NCBI RefSeq assembly: GCF_000411455.1
Contig: NZ_KE150458.1
Location: forward strand, 310,001 to 374,000
Source: Microbacterium sp. oral taxon 186 str. F0373
GTDB taxonomy: Bacteria; Actinomycetota; Actinomycetes; Actinomycetales; Microbacteriaceae
Direction of reading: 5' to 3'
DNA length: 64,000 bases
Positions 14,910-22,153 of this stretch are shown piece after piece; position 1 is the stretch's first letter, and each line of letters opens with the position of its first letter. A program made the translations under genes and the position numbers. The notes below the pieces were generated by a model. The model searched no databases, had not been told where the DNA came from, and saw only the letters and a program-made list of their open reading frames with translations.

Positions 14910-15263
14910 ATGACCGACCCTGATGAGCGCCAGCTCGCCCACGCCTCCACGATCGTCGAAGACATCCTCTCGGGCCTCATCGCGCCCGGAACTCCTCCCG
15001 AAGCGGTCGAGAGTATGCGCGTCGTGCTCAGGCCCGCTGTCGCCGCGGGCTACGCCGCTGGACAGGCATCCCGCGGGCCGGCGACGCCGCGTCTGACCAT
15101 GCTCGCCGACGCGCTTCGAGCGCAACATCAGCGGGAGCAATTCGGCGACTGTACAGAGGACGGCGACCCTTTCCCTTGCCGCACGATCCGCGCACTCAAC
15201 ATCGTGGTCGGGCCGCCCGAAGACGAGCCGATGCTCACCGTTGACGACGTGCTTGGCGGCTGA
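14910..15263 (+). CDS. Hypothetical protein of the accessory element
   Basis: A 117-residue soluble protein starting at ATG 14910 after motif A. It is mostly helical (RQLAHASTIVEDILSGLI, a PAVAAGYAAGQASRG stretch, LADALRAQHQREQF), with two cysteines (DCTEDG, PFPCRT) and the tail LTVDDVLGG. No family is recognised. It ends 50 bases before a convergent small gene. Confidence 0.55.
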   Translation: MTDPDERQLAHASTIVEDILSGLIAPGTPPEAVESMRVVLRPAVAAGYAAGQASRGPATPRLTMLADALRAQHQREQFGDCTEDGDPFPCRTIRALNIVVGPPEDEPMLTVDDVLGG

Positions 15264-15315
15264 GCGACACCACCAGGACCGCGACAACGTCATAGGCCAC
15301 CGTTGATGGCTACGA

Positions 15316-15507
15316 CTACGGGTCGAGCACGTCCCTCACAGCGACGACACCGATCTCACCGTGCTCCTCGCATCGGAAAACGAGAGTGAGGGATTCGTCC
15401 TCGAAGATGCCCACCGACATTGACCGGCCACACTCCGGGCACATCTGCGGCGGGTACACGACGTTCGCTTCGAACTCCGATGGCCCCTCGAAAGAATCCC
15501 CACTCAT
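15316..15507 (-). CDS. Small zinc-ribbon-like protein
   Basis: A 63-residue acidic protein with CPEC at residues 23-26 and a later Cys-x-x-His (CEEH) in a beta context, fitting a one-site zinc ribbon. The start ATG 15507 has no motif A or B nearby. Family and role are unknown. It lies between a convergent gene and dut, on the same strand as dut, and may be expressed with it. Confidence 0.55.
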   Translation of the reverse strand: MSGDSFEGPSEFEANVVYPPQMCPECGRSMSVGIFEDESLTLVFRCEEHGEIGVVAVRDVLDP

Positions 15508-15588
15508 CCGGTCAGCGTATTGGGCAGACGCGCGTCGCTTGTGGCTCGAGAGCGCCCACCCCGCGCACGAGCCTGCGAAGCGACCGGC

Positions 15589-16041
15589 TCATGCTGCGGC
15601 CGCGGTCGAGAAGCCCGTGCTTCCAAAACCCTCGTATCCGCGGACGGTCGCCTCGAGCTCATCGACGATCTCGACGGTCGGTGCGAGGTAGGGGACGATG
15701 ACGAGCTGTGCGATTCGGTCGCCACAGCGCACACGGAAGTGGTCGTTGCTGTGGTTGACGAGGATCACCTTGACCTCGCCGCGGTAGCTCTCGTCGATGA
15801 TTCCGGGCGCGTTCAGGACGGTGATGCCGTGCTTAGAGGCCAGGCCGGAGCGAGGGCAGACCAGCCCGACCGTATTGGTAGGCAAGGCGATCGCGATGCC
15901 GGTCCCGACGAGCGCCTGCCCGCCGGGGCGGATCGTGATCTCCACATCCGAGACGAGGTCGAAGCCGGCGTCACCAGCGTGGGATCGCTCGGGGATGACA
16001 GCGGTGGGGGATAGAGGGAGGGCGCGGAGGGTCTGACTCAT
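15589..16041 (-). CDS. dut: dUTPase (deoxyuridine 5'-triphosphate nucleotidohydrolase)
   Basis: A 150-residue trimeric dUTPase that turns dUTP into dUMP and keeps uracil out of DNA. All five motifs are visible: AGDAGFDL, PRSGLASKHGI, NAPGIIDESYRGEVKVIL with the catalytic Asp, RIAQLVIVP, and C-terminal RGYEGFGSTG. The length is normal. ATG 16041 follows motif A; the GTG at 16056 is the first codon of that motif. With the uracil-glycosylase-like gene it forms a uracil-handling pair typical of phages. Confidence 0.95.
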   Translation of the reverse strand: MSQTLRALPLSPTAVIPERSHAGDAGFDLVSDVEITIRPGGQALVGTGIAIALPTNTVGLVCPRSGLASKHGITVLNAPGIIDESYRGEVKVILVNHSNDHFRVRCGDRIAQLVIVPYLAPTVEIVDELEATVRGYEGFGSTGFSTAAAA

Positions 16042-16044
16042 ACC

Positions 16045-16058
16045 CACCACATGCACGG
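16045..16058 (-). promoter_or_regulatory. Start-associated motif A, copy 6
   Basis: On the minus strand CCGTGCATGTGGTG with GTG 16056 exactly 15 bases before ATG 16041 of dut. Confidence 0.74.
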
Positions 16059-16515
16059 CGGCTACTCATGAGCCTGCGAAGACCTCGCAAGCAGCATCGT
16101 CCGCGAGCCCGGCGACGTGCCGTCGCTCCTACAGGATCTTCATATCGTGCACCGCGAGCGGGCGCAGGCGTGCCGCGCCATGTGCCCAGGCCCGCGATGG
16201 TGCTCGCGCGTCAGGCGTCCTTCGACGAGTTCGACATCGCGCCACGTGCTGACTCGGCGGGATCCGGTGATCCAGGAATGGTCCAAGATTGCGCATCCCG
16301 GTCCGAAATAGACGACGTATGTTCACGAATTGGTGAGCGTTCCAACGTAGTCGCGATAGTCTCTCAACGAGCAACGATGCGAACTCATGGCGCTCCATGC
16401 GCGAAAGGAAGTTCCTGTTGACCAGGCATTTTTCTAGCCTCGGGCCGGTGGATCGTTTCGGATTCGGCAGTCAGGGTCCACTGCCTGTTGAAGCTGGTGA
16501 GGCATTCGATTTCGG
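16059..16515. other. Gene-poor end of the accessory element
   Basis: About 460 bases between dut and the tRNA fragment with no convincing gene. Short open frames on both strands lack a family pattern, ribosome site or motif A/B. The stretch is less GC-rich than the chromosome (around 16,310-16,440) and is where integrase arm sites would be expected. I see no clear repeat. Confidence 0.4.
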
Positions 16516-16553
16516 ATCAGTGGGTTCTGGGTTCGAGTCCCAGGGGGTGCACC
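16516..16553 (+). other. tRNA-Lys-like 3' fragment, likely attachment site of the first element
   Basis: From ATCAGTGGGTT onward the sequence has a tRNA variable loop, a perfect T-arm (CTGGG, TTCGAGT, CCCAG) and the 3' acceptor strand GGGGTGC-A-CC. Upstream bases do not complete an anticodon stem, D-arm or 5' acceptor, so only the last 38 bases or so of a tRNA are here. The pattern matches my memory of actinobacterial tRNA-Lys. Integrating elements commonly leave such a copy at the far end. The complete tRNA should lie beyond the other end of the element. Confidence 0.7.
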
Positions 16554-16558
16554 GAAGG

Positions 16559-16594
16559 AAGGCCCGGCTCGCGAGTGATCGCGGACCGGGCCTT
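16559..16594 (+). terminator. Terminator after the tRNA fragment
   Basis: AAGGCCCGG and CCGGGCCTT form a perfect nine-base stem just after the tRNA 3' end. It is probably the original terminator of the tRNA gene and marks the first chromosomal DNA. Confidence 0.75.
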
Positions 16595-16627
16595 CGTCGT
16601 TGCTAACGCCCTTGCCCGCGCGCAGAA

Positions 16628-16678
16628 CGGGAGGAGAGATCACCTCCGGAGGATGAACGCGCCGTTGCGCTCCTCCCG
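16628..16678. terminator. Inverted repeat downstream of the MFS gene
   Basis: CGGGAGGAG (16628) and CTCCTCCCG (16670) form a nine-base stem with a 33-base loop, about 50 bases past the stop of the leftward MFS gene. Confidence 0.45.
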
Positions 16679-16725
16679 GGGTGAATTCTCCTCCCGAACT
16701 GCCCCCAAGCTCCGGCGAGGACGGC

Positions 16726-17961
16726 CTATGCCGCGTCGCCCACGAGCACCGCGGCTGCCTCTTCCGCGGCATCCGCATCGTGCGCGTCGATGCGCGCCAG
16801 CGCCCGGCGGCCGATCAGGATCGTCGCGGCCGAGATCAGCAGCGAGATGCCGGCGAACACGAACGGTACCGAGGCGTTGAACGCGTGCCACAGCGCAGCG
16901 GCGATCGGGGGAGCGGCAGCTCCGCCGAGGAAGCGGACGGCCGAGTACGCCGACGAGGCCACCGATCGCGGCAGGTCGGTCGCCTCCATCACCGACTCGG
17001 TGAGGATCGTGTTCATGAGACCCAGGAGCAGTCCGCCGACGATGATGCAGACCACCAGCCCCGCAGCCGAGGCCACGACGACCGCGGCTACGAACAGGTC
17101 GATCGCCAGCAACGGCAGCACGATGAGCATCGCCGTGCTCCGCGACAGTCGACGCAGCAGGATCGGTGCGATCCACACGCTCGTGATCGCCAGCGCCACG
17201 CCCCAGCCGAAGAAGGTCAGACCGATCCCCATCGCACCGAACCCGAGCGGGAAGGGGGAGAAGGCCAGCAGGACGAAGAAGCCGATGTTGTAGAAGAGGG
17301 CGGTGACTGCGAGCACCGCCAAGGCCGGCTGGCGCAGCGCCTGGAAAGGCGCCGACAGCGTCACGGGCGTCCGCTTCTCCTCGCCGCCGCGCAGCAGCAC
17401 GAGCACCGCGAGGAAGGCGATCGCCATCAGCGCGACGACACCGAAGAACGGACCGCGCCAGCTGATCTCACCCAGGATGCCGCCGAGGAGCGGACCGATC
17501 GCGATGCCCAGACCGAGCGCCGCCTCGTACAGGATGATCGCCGCGGCGCTGCCGCCCGAGGCCGCCCCGACGATCGTCGCGAGCGCGGTCGAGATGAACA
17601 GGGCGTTGCCCAGGCCCCACCCGGCGCGGAAGCCGATCACGGCATCGACGCTTCCCGATACGGCGCACAGCAGAGCGAACACGACGATGAGGCCGAGGCC
17701 GATCAGCAGCGTCGCCTTCGTGCCGATGCGGGAGGAGATCCAGCTCGTCACGAGCATCGCAAGACCCGTGACGACGAGGTAGCTCGTGAAGAGCAGCTCG
17801 GTCTCCACGGGAGTGGCGCGCAGTGACTCGGCGATGGCGGGAAGGATCGGGTCGACCAGACCGATGCCCATGAAGGCGATGACGCACGCGAAGGCGACGG
17901 CCCAGACCTGAGCGGGCTGGCGCCAGATGGTGACCTTCTGGGACGTGTGGGCGTTGTTCAT
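16726..17961 (-). CDS. MFS efflux transporter
   Basis: A 411-residue, 12-helix major facilitator. It has FMGIGLVDPILPAIAESL in helix 1, SYLVVTGLAMLV, and SRIGTKATLLIGL in the loop 2-3 signature region. Its ending is AAEEAAAVLVGDAA. The family exports drugs or metabolites. The start at ATG 17961 overlaps the stop of the upstream MarR gene as ATGA, so regulator and pump are one transcript, the standard arrangement for inducible efflux. The open frame continues upstream but within marR. The substrate cannot be told. Confidence 0.88.
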   Translation of the reverse strand: MNNAHTSQKVTIWRQPAQVWAVAFACVIAFMGIGLVDPILPAIAESLRATPVETELLFTSYLVVTGLAMLVTSWISSRIGTKATLLIGLGLIVVFALLCAVSGSVDAVIGFRAGWGLGNALFISTALATIVGAASGGSAAAIILYEAALGLGIAIGPLLGGILGEISWRGPFFGVVALMAIAFLAVLVLLRGGEEKRTPVTLSAPFQALRQPALAVLAVTALFYNIGFFVLLAFSPFPLGFGAMGIGLTFFGWGVALAITSVWIAPILLRRLSRSTAMLIVLPLLAIDLFVAAVVVASAAGLVVCIIVGGLLLGLMNTILTESVMEATDLPRSVASSAYSAVRFLGGAAAPPIAAALWHAFNASVPFVFAGISLLISAATILIGRRALARIDAHDADAAEEAAAVLVGDAA

Positions 17962-18389
17962 CGAGCCACCTCCGCCACGCGTGTACGCGCGTTGACGATG
18001 TCCGCGGCGCGGCGGATGGTGCGCCATTCGTCCTCGTCCAGGTCGGCGAAGCGCGGTGCGAGGGCTGAGCTCAGCACTTCCAGCCACTCGTCGAGGGCGG
18101 TCATGCCGGCCTCTGTGGCCGAGACGAGCGTTGCGCGGGAGTCGTCGGGGTCGCTCGTCCGCTCCAAGAGCCCGGCATCCGCCATCTGTGCGACCAGCCG
18201 CGTCATCCCGGGTTGAGTGACCCGCGAGAGCGTCGCCAGGTCGCCGATGCGCAGCGGTCCGTTGTCGCGGAGGAGCACCAGCGTGCGCCACTGGGCGGAG
18301 GGGGCGTCGGTGCGGGTGTCCAGGGCCACCACCCGTGTGAGGGCGTGCGCGCCGATGAGCAGTCGCAGGATGTCGTCGGAGTGTTGCAT
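17958..18389 (-). CDS. MarR-family transcriptional regulator
   Basis: A 143-residue winged-helix repressor. The recognition part is RIGDLATLSRVTQPGMTRLVAQMADAGLLERTSDPDDSRATLVSAT with the DxR wing typical of MarR. It very likely represses itself and the MFS gene it overlaps. A palindromic TTGCATACC/GGTATGCAA site overlaps its start codon. The ligand is unknown. Confidence 0.9.
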   Translation of the reverse strand: MQHSDDILRLLIGAHALTRVVALDTRTDAPSAQWRTLVLLRDNGPLRIGDLATLSRVTQPGMTRLVAQMADAGLLERTSDPDDSRATLVSATEAGMTALDEWLEVLSSALAPRFADLDEDEWRTIRRAADIVNARTRVAEVAR

Positions 18390-18417
18390 ACCGCAAGCAT
18401 ATACCCGAGGTATGCAA
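18384..18417. promoter_or_regulatory. Putative MarR operator
   Basis: TTGCATACC (18384-18392) and GGTATGCAA (18409-18417) form a perfect nine-base inverted repeat over the marR start. An inner GCATATACC half adds a second overlapping palindrome. This is the expected place for autorepression. Confidence 0.65.
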
Positions 18418-18457
18418 AGAGGTTATCGGATCGTGACCGCGCGTCGGTGCGCGTTGT

Positions 18458-18486
18458 TTGACACGGGGCGTCCGCCTGCACATGAT
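18458..18486 (+). promoter_or_regulatory. Sigma-70-type promoter of the Liv operon
   Basis: A perfect -35 TTGACA at 18458, a 17-base spacer, then CATGAT at 18481. The start of transcription would be near 18,493, giving a leader of about 50 bases before the binding-protein gene. Confidence 0.6.
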
Positions 18487-18540
18487 TGCAGTACCTGAAT
18501 CGGTTCTCAGGTCTTCCTTCCAACGGTGAAAGGCACGCAC

Positions 18541-19749
18541 ATGCGGGTTACGAAGAAGTTGCTCCACGTGAGTTTTGTGGCCGTCGTCGCGACGACGGTT
18601 CTCGCCCTGTCGGCCTGCGCGCCGCAGGACGCGACGACGGGTGGAACGGCGACCGCCGGCGGCGGACCCGCGGAGGTCACGGTCGGTGTCGTCACGAGCG
18701 AGACAGGTCCGCTCGCCGGCTACGGCAAGCAGTATCTCGACGGCTTCAAAGCCGGTCTCGACTACGCCACCGACGGTTCCAACGAAGTGGACGGCACCAA
18801 GATCACCGTTGACTACCGCGACGATGCGGGCGACCCCGACACGGCCGTCGGCGTCGCAAAGGAGCTCATCGGTCAGGGGGTGAACATCCTGGCGGGCAGC
18901 GCCTCCTCGGGTGTCGCCGCTGCCGTCGCCGAGCAGGCGGGGCAGAACAAGGTCCTCTTCATCTCAGGCCCCGCTGCCGCCGACGCTCTGACGGGTGTGA
19001 ATGCGTACACGTTCCGCAGCGGTCGTCAGTCCGCGCAGGATGTCGCGACCGCGGGCACTTTCCTCGGCGACCTCACCGGCAAGACCGTGACGGTCTTCGC
19101 CCAGAACAACGCCTTCGGCAAGGGCAACGAGGCCGCCGTCACCGCCATCCTCGGTGGGAAGGGCGCGACCGTGAACAGCGTGCTCGTCGCCGAAGACGTC
19201 ACCGAGTTCACGCCGTTCGCCCAGCAGGTGCTCGCCGCCAAGCCCGACCTCGTCTTCGTCGCTTGGGCCGGTGCCACGTCCGGCGCGATGTGGCAGTCGA
19301 TGAGCCAGCAGGGCGTGCTGGACGCCGTCCCCGTCGTCACCGGTCTCGGCGACTCGGCGACGTTCGGTGCCTATGGTGCGGCATCCGAGAAGATCAAGTT
19401 CCTGAACTACTACTTCCCGGGGGCCCCGGACAACGACGTGAACACCAAGATGGTCGAGGCCGTCACCAAGGCCGGCGGAACGCCCGACCTGTTCACCCCC
19501 GACGGCTTCAACGCGGCATTCATGATCGTCCACGCCGTCAAGGAAGGGAAGGGCGACGTCGAGGCGATGGTCAAGAGCCTCGAGGACTACACGTTCCAGG
19601 GCCCGAAGGGTGCGCTCACCGTGCGCGCCGGCGACCACGCGCTCATCCAGGACATGTACCAGGTCAAGCTCGTCGCCAACGGCGGCAGCTTCACACCCGC
19701 GCTCGTCGACACCGTTCCCGCCGAGCAGGTCGCCCCGGCGAAGAAGTAG
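18541..19749 (+). CDS. Liv-type ABC transporter substrate-binding lipoprotein
   Basis: A 402-residue extracellular binding protein of the branched-chain amino acid (HAAT) class. The signal peptide ends in the lipobox LSAC, so it is lipid-anchored. The mature part has GPLAGYGKQYLDGFKAGLDY and a DDAGDPDTAVGVAKELI block characteristic of the periplasmic-binding type I fold. ATG 18541 has AAAGG seven bases upstream. GTG 18526 is less likely. It heads an operon with both permeases and both ATPases. Because the downstream genes include 3-hydroxybutyrate dehydrogenase and an acyl-CoA ligase, the ligand may be a short hydroxy- or fatty acid rather than an amino acid; that is inference. Confidence 0.93.
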   Translation: MRVTKKLLHVSFVAVVATTVLALSACAPQDATTGGTATAGGGPAEVTVGVVTSETGPLAGYGKQYLDGFKAGLDYATDGSNEVDGTKITVDYRDDAGDPDTAVGVAKELIGQGVNILAGSASSGVAAAVAEQAGQNKVLFISGPAAADALTGVNAYTFRSGRQSAQDVATAGTFLGDLTGKTVTVFAQNNAFGKGNEAAVTAILGGKGATVNSVLVAEDVTEFTPFAQQVLAAKPDLVFVAWAGATSGAMWQSMSQQGVLDAVPVVTGLGDSATFGAYGAASEKIKFLNYYFPGAPDNDVNTKMVEAVTKAGGTPDLFTPDGFNAAFMIVHAVKEGKGDVEAMVKSLEDYTFQGPKGALTVRAGDHALIQDMYQVKLVANGGSFTPALVDTVPAEQVAPAKK

Positions 19750-19785
19750 ATCGCGACACGGCATCCCGAAACGAGGCGCATCCGT

Positions 19786-20574
19786 ATGAGCACCCCCGTC
19801 CCGTCCGCGCTGCTGATCGAAGGTCTCGGCCTGCAGATCGGCGGAGCGACCATCCTGAAAGACGTCGACCTCGATGTCGCGCCCGGCAGCATCGTCGGCG
19901 TGATCGGGCCGAACGGCGCAGGAAAGACCACGCTGTTCAATGTGATCTCGGGCGTCGCGCGGCCGACCGCAGGTCGCATCGTGATGGACGGTGTCGACAT
20001 CACTCGCGCGTCCATCGCACAGCGTGCGCGGGCGGGACTGGGGCGCACGTTTCAGACCTCGAGCCTGTTCCCGCGCCTCAGCGTGCTGGAGAACGTGCGC
20101 CTGGCGGCCCAGGTCGGCCGCGGCGGAAACTTCTCGCTGCTGCGCTTTCCTCGCAGAACGGATGCCGCAACGGAGCTCGCTTTCGATCAGCTCGTGAAGG
20201 TCGGGCTCACCCACAAGCTCGACACGGCGGCCGGTGACATCTCCCACGGTGACAAGCGCAAGCTTGAGATCGCCGTCCTGTTGGCGACCGAGGCCAAGAT
20301 CGTGCTGCTCGACGAGCCGATGGCGGGCGTCGCGTCCGGCGACGTCGCCGGGCTCGTCGACACCATCCGAGAGATGCAAGAGCTGACGGGCTGCACGGTG
20401 CTGATGGTGGAGCACCACATCGACGTGCTCATGGGCTTCGTCCAGAAGGTCGCCGTCATGTACTCCGGGTCGATCATCGCGTTCGACTCACCCGCGCGGA
20501 TCATGGAGAACCCCGTGGTGCAGAGCGCCTACCTCGGCCGCGGCCTGGAGCCGGCGGGGGAGTCGGCCGCATGA
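19786..20574 (+). CDS. livG: ABC transporter ATP-binding protein, LivG type
   Basis: A 262-residue ATPase. Walker A GPNGAGKTT lies near residue 42, followed by LGRTFQTSSLFPRLSVLENV (LivG Q-loop region). The signature is degenerate, reading ISHGDKRKLEIAVLLA instead of LSGGQ. Walker B IVLLDEPMAGV and the switch His in MVEHHID follow. The degenerate LSHGD signature is normal for LivG. It sits 36 bases after the binding protein and overlaps livF as ATGA. It pairs with LivF to power uptake. Confidence 0.93.
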   Translation: MSTPVPSALLIEGLGLQIGGATILKDVDLDVAPGSIVGVIGPNGAGKTTLFNVISGVARPTAGRIVMDGVDITRASIAQRARAGLGRTFQTSSLFPRLSVLENVRLAAQVGRGGNFSLLRFPRRTDAATELAFDQLVKVGLTHKLDTAAGDISHGDKRKLEIAVLLATEAKIVLLDEPMAGVASGDVAGLVDTIREMQELTGCTVLMVEHHIDVLMGFVQKVAVMYSGSIIAFDSPARIMENPVVQSAYLGRGLEPAGESAA

Positions 20575-21281
20575 GCACACCGATCCTCACGGTCACGCAC
20601 CTGTCGGCAGCCATCGCGGGTCAGCAGGTCGTCGAGGACGTCTCCTTCGAAGTTCCGGCGACGGGGATCACCGCCGTGCTCGGCCGCAACGGGGTCGGCA
20701 AGACGTCGACCATGCGCGCCGTCCTGGGGCTCATCTCGCGCAAGGGGAAGGTCCTGCTCGCGGGCGAGCGCATCGACGGGTTGCCCACCCACCGCATCGT
20801 CCAGCGCGGCGTGGGCTACGTCCCGGAGGACCGCGAGGTGTTCGCCAGCCTGACCGTCGCCGAGAACCTCGCCCTCGCCGAGCGTGACAGCAAGCCGCGC
20901 CGGGAGTTCGTCGCCGAGCTCTTTCCCGACCTGATGGCGCGGCGGTCGCAGCTCGCGGGAACGCTCTCCGGTGGACAGCAGCAGATGGTGTCGGTCGCGC
21001 GAGCGCTGCTCAACGACAACCGCATCCTGTTGGTCGACGAGCCCACGAAGGGCCTCGCCCCGAAGATCGTCGGCGACGTGGCGCGCGCCCTTCAGGAAGC
21101 CGCGAAGATCGTGCCGATCCTCCTCGTGGAACAGAACCTGGACGTCGTGCGCGCTCTCGCCGACGGCGCCATCGTCATCGCCGGTGGGCGCGTCGTCCAC
21201 ACGGGGAAGGCGCGCGACATCCTCGACGACGACGCCCTGACCACGCGCCTGCTCGGCGTCAGCGCGGAGGTGCACTCGTGA
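20571..21281 (+). CDS. livF: ABC transporter ATP-binding protein, LivF type
   Basis: A 236-residue ATPase with Walker A GRNGVGKTS, GYVPEDREVFASLTVAENL (LivF-specific), LSGGQQQMVSVARAL, Walker B ILLVDEPTKGLAP and LVEQN. The length is normal. It overlaps genes on both sides by four bases, so livG, livF and livH are translationally coupled. Confidence 0.94.
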   Translation: MSTPILTVTHLSAAIAGQQVVEDVSFEVPATGITAVLGRNGVGKTSTMRAVLGLISRKGKVLLAGERIDGLPTHRIVQRGVGYVPEDREVFASLTVAENLALAERDSKPRREFVAELFPDLMARRSQLAGTLSGGQQQMVSVARALLNDNRILLVDEPTKGLAPKIVGDVARALQEAAKIVPILLVEQNLDVVRALADGAIVIAGGRVVHTGKARDILDDDALTTRLLGVSAEVHS

Positions 21282-22153
21282 GCAGCATCGTCCTCATCCT
21301 CCTCACCGGTGTCGGGCTCGGCGCGCTGTACTTCCTCGTCGCGTCGGGGCTGAGCCTGATCTACGGCCTGATGCACGTGCTCAACTTCGCGCACGGTGCC
21401 TTCCTCACCCTCAGCGCCTTCATCGGATGGCAGGTGGCGCAGGCTCTGGGCACGGCCTCGTGGGGCTCGTTCGTCGTCTCGATCCTCGTCGGTGCCGCCG
21501 TCGGCGCGCTGTTCGCGACGCTCACCGAGCTGGTGCTCATCCGCCCGCTCTACGAGCGTCATATCGAGCAGGTGCTCGTGACGGTCGGACTCTCCTTCGC
21601 CGCGGTCGCGCTGTTCGAGGGCATCTGGGGGACGGATGCCGTGAACATCGCCGGTCCCGCGTGGTTGAAGGAGACCACCGAGATCCTCGGGGCGCGCATC
21701 CCGAACACCTACTGGGTTCTGATGCTGGCCGCAGCCCTCGTGCTCGTCGCCCTCGTGCTGTTCCTGAAGAAGACGCGATACGGGATGATCATCCGGGCCG
21801 GCGTCGAGAACCGCGCGATGGTGACCGCCCTCGGCATCGACGTGCGCCGCAGCTTCACCCTCGTGTTCGCGATCGGGGGCGCGGCCGCCGGCATCGGCGG
21901 AGTCCTCGCCATGCACTACACGACGTTCGTGTCGGCACACCTGGGCGCGACGCTGCTCATCTTCGCGTTCATCGTGACCGTCATCGGCGGCCTCGGCTCG
22001 CTCACGGGCGCCGCGATCGCGTCGGTGCTTGTCGCGGTGCTGCAACAGTTCGCGAACGTCTACCTGAGCGGCACGGGCGACTTCATCGTGGTGGTGCTGC
22101 TCGCTGTCGTGCTCCTCGTGCGACCCACCGGACTCATGGGGAGGAAAGCATGA
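21278..22153 (+). CDS. livH: ABC transporter permease, LivH type
   Basis: A 291-residue inner-membrane permease with about eight helices. GLSLIYGLMHVLNFAHGAFL near the start and GIDVRRSFTLVFAIGGAAAG later are family signatures. It forms the translocation path with LivM. Overlaps are four bases on each side. Nothing in it fixes the substrate. Confidence 0.93.
   Translation: MSSIVLILLTGVGLGALYFLVASGLSLIYGLMHVLNFAHGAFLTLSAFIGWQVAQALGTASWGSFVVSILVGAAVGALFATLTELVLIRPLYERHIEQVLVTVGLSFAAVALFEGIWGTDAVNIAGPAWLKETTEILGARIPNTYWVLMLAAALVLVALVLFLKKTRYGMIIRAGVENRAMVTALGIDVRRSFTLVFAIGGAAAGIGGVLAMHYTTFVSAHLGATLLIFAFIVTVIGGLGSLTGAAIASVLVAVLQQFANVYLSGTGDFIVVVLLAVVLLVRPTGLMGRKA

Noticed and set aside
16129..16398. 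An 89-codon open frame on the minus strand near the element end
   Set aside because: No ribosome site, no motif A or B, Arg-rich low-complexity sequence and no recognisable fold.
16500..16553. A complete tRNA at the first element boundary
   Set aside because: Bases upstream of 16,516 do not pair into an anticodon stem, D-arm or 5' acceptor; only the 3' part is tRNA.
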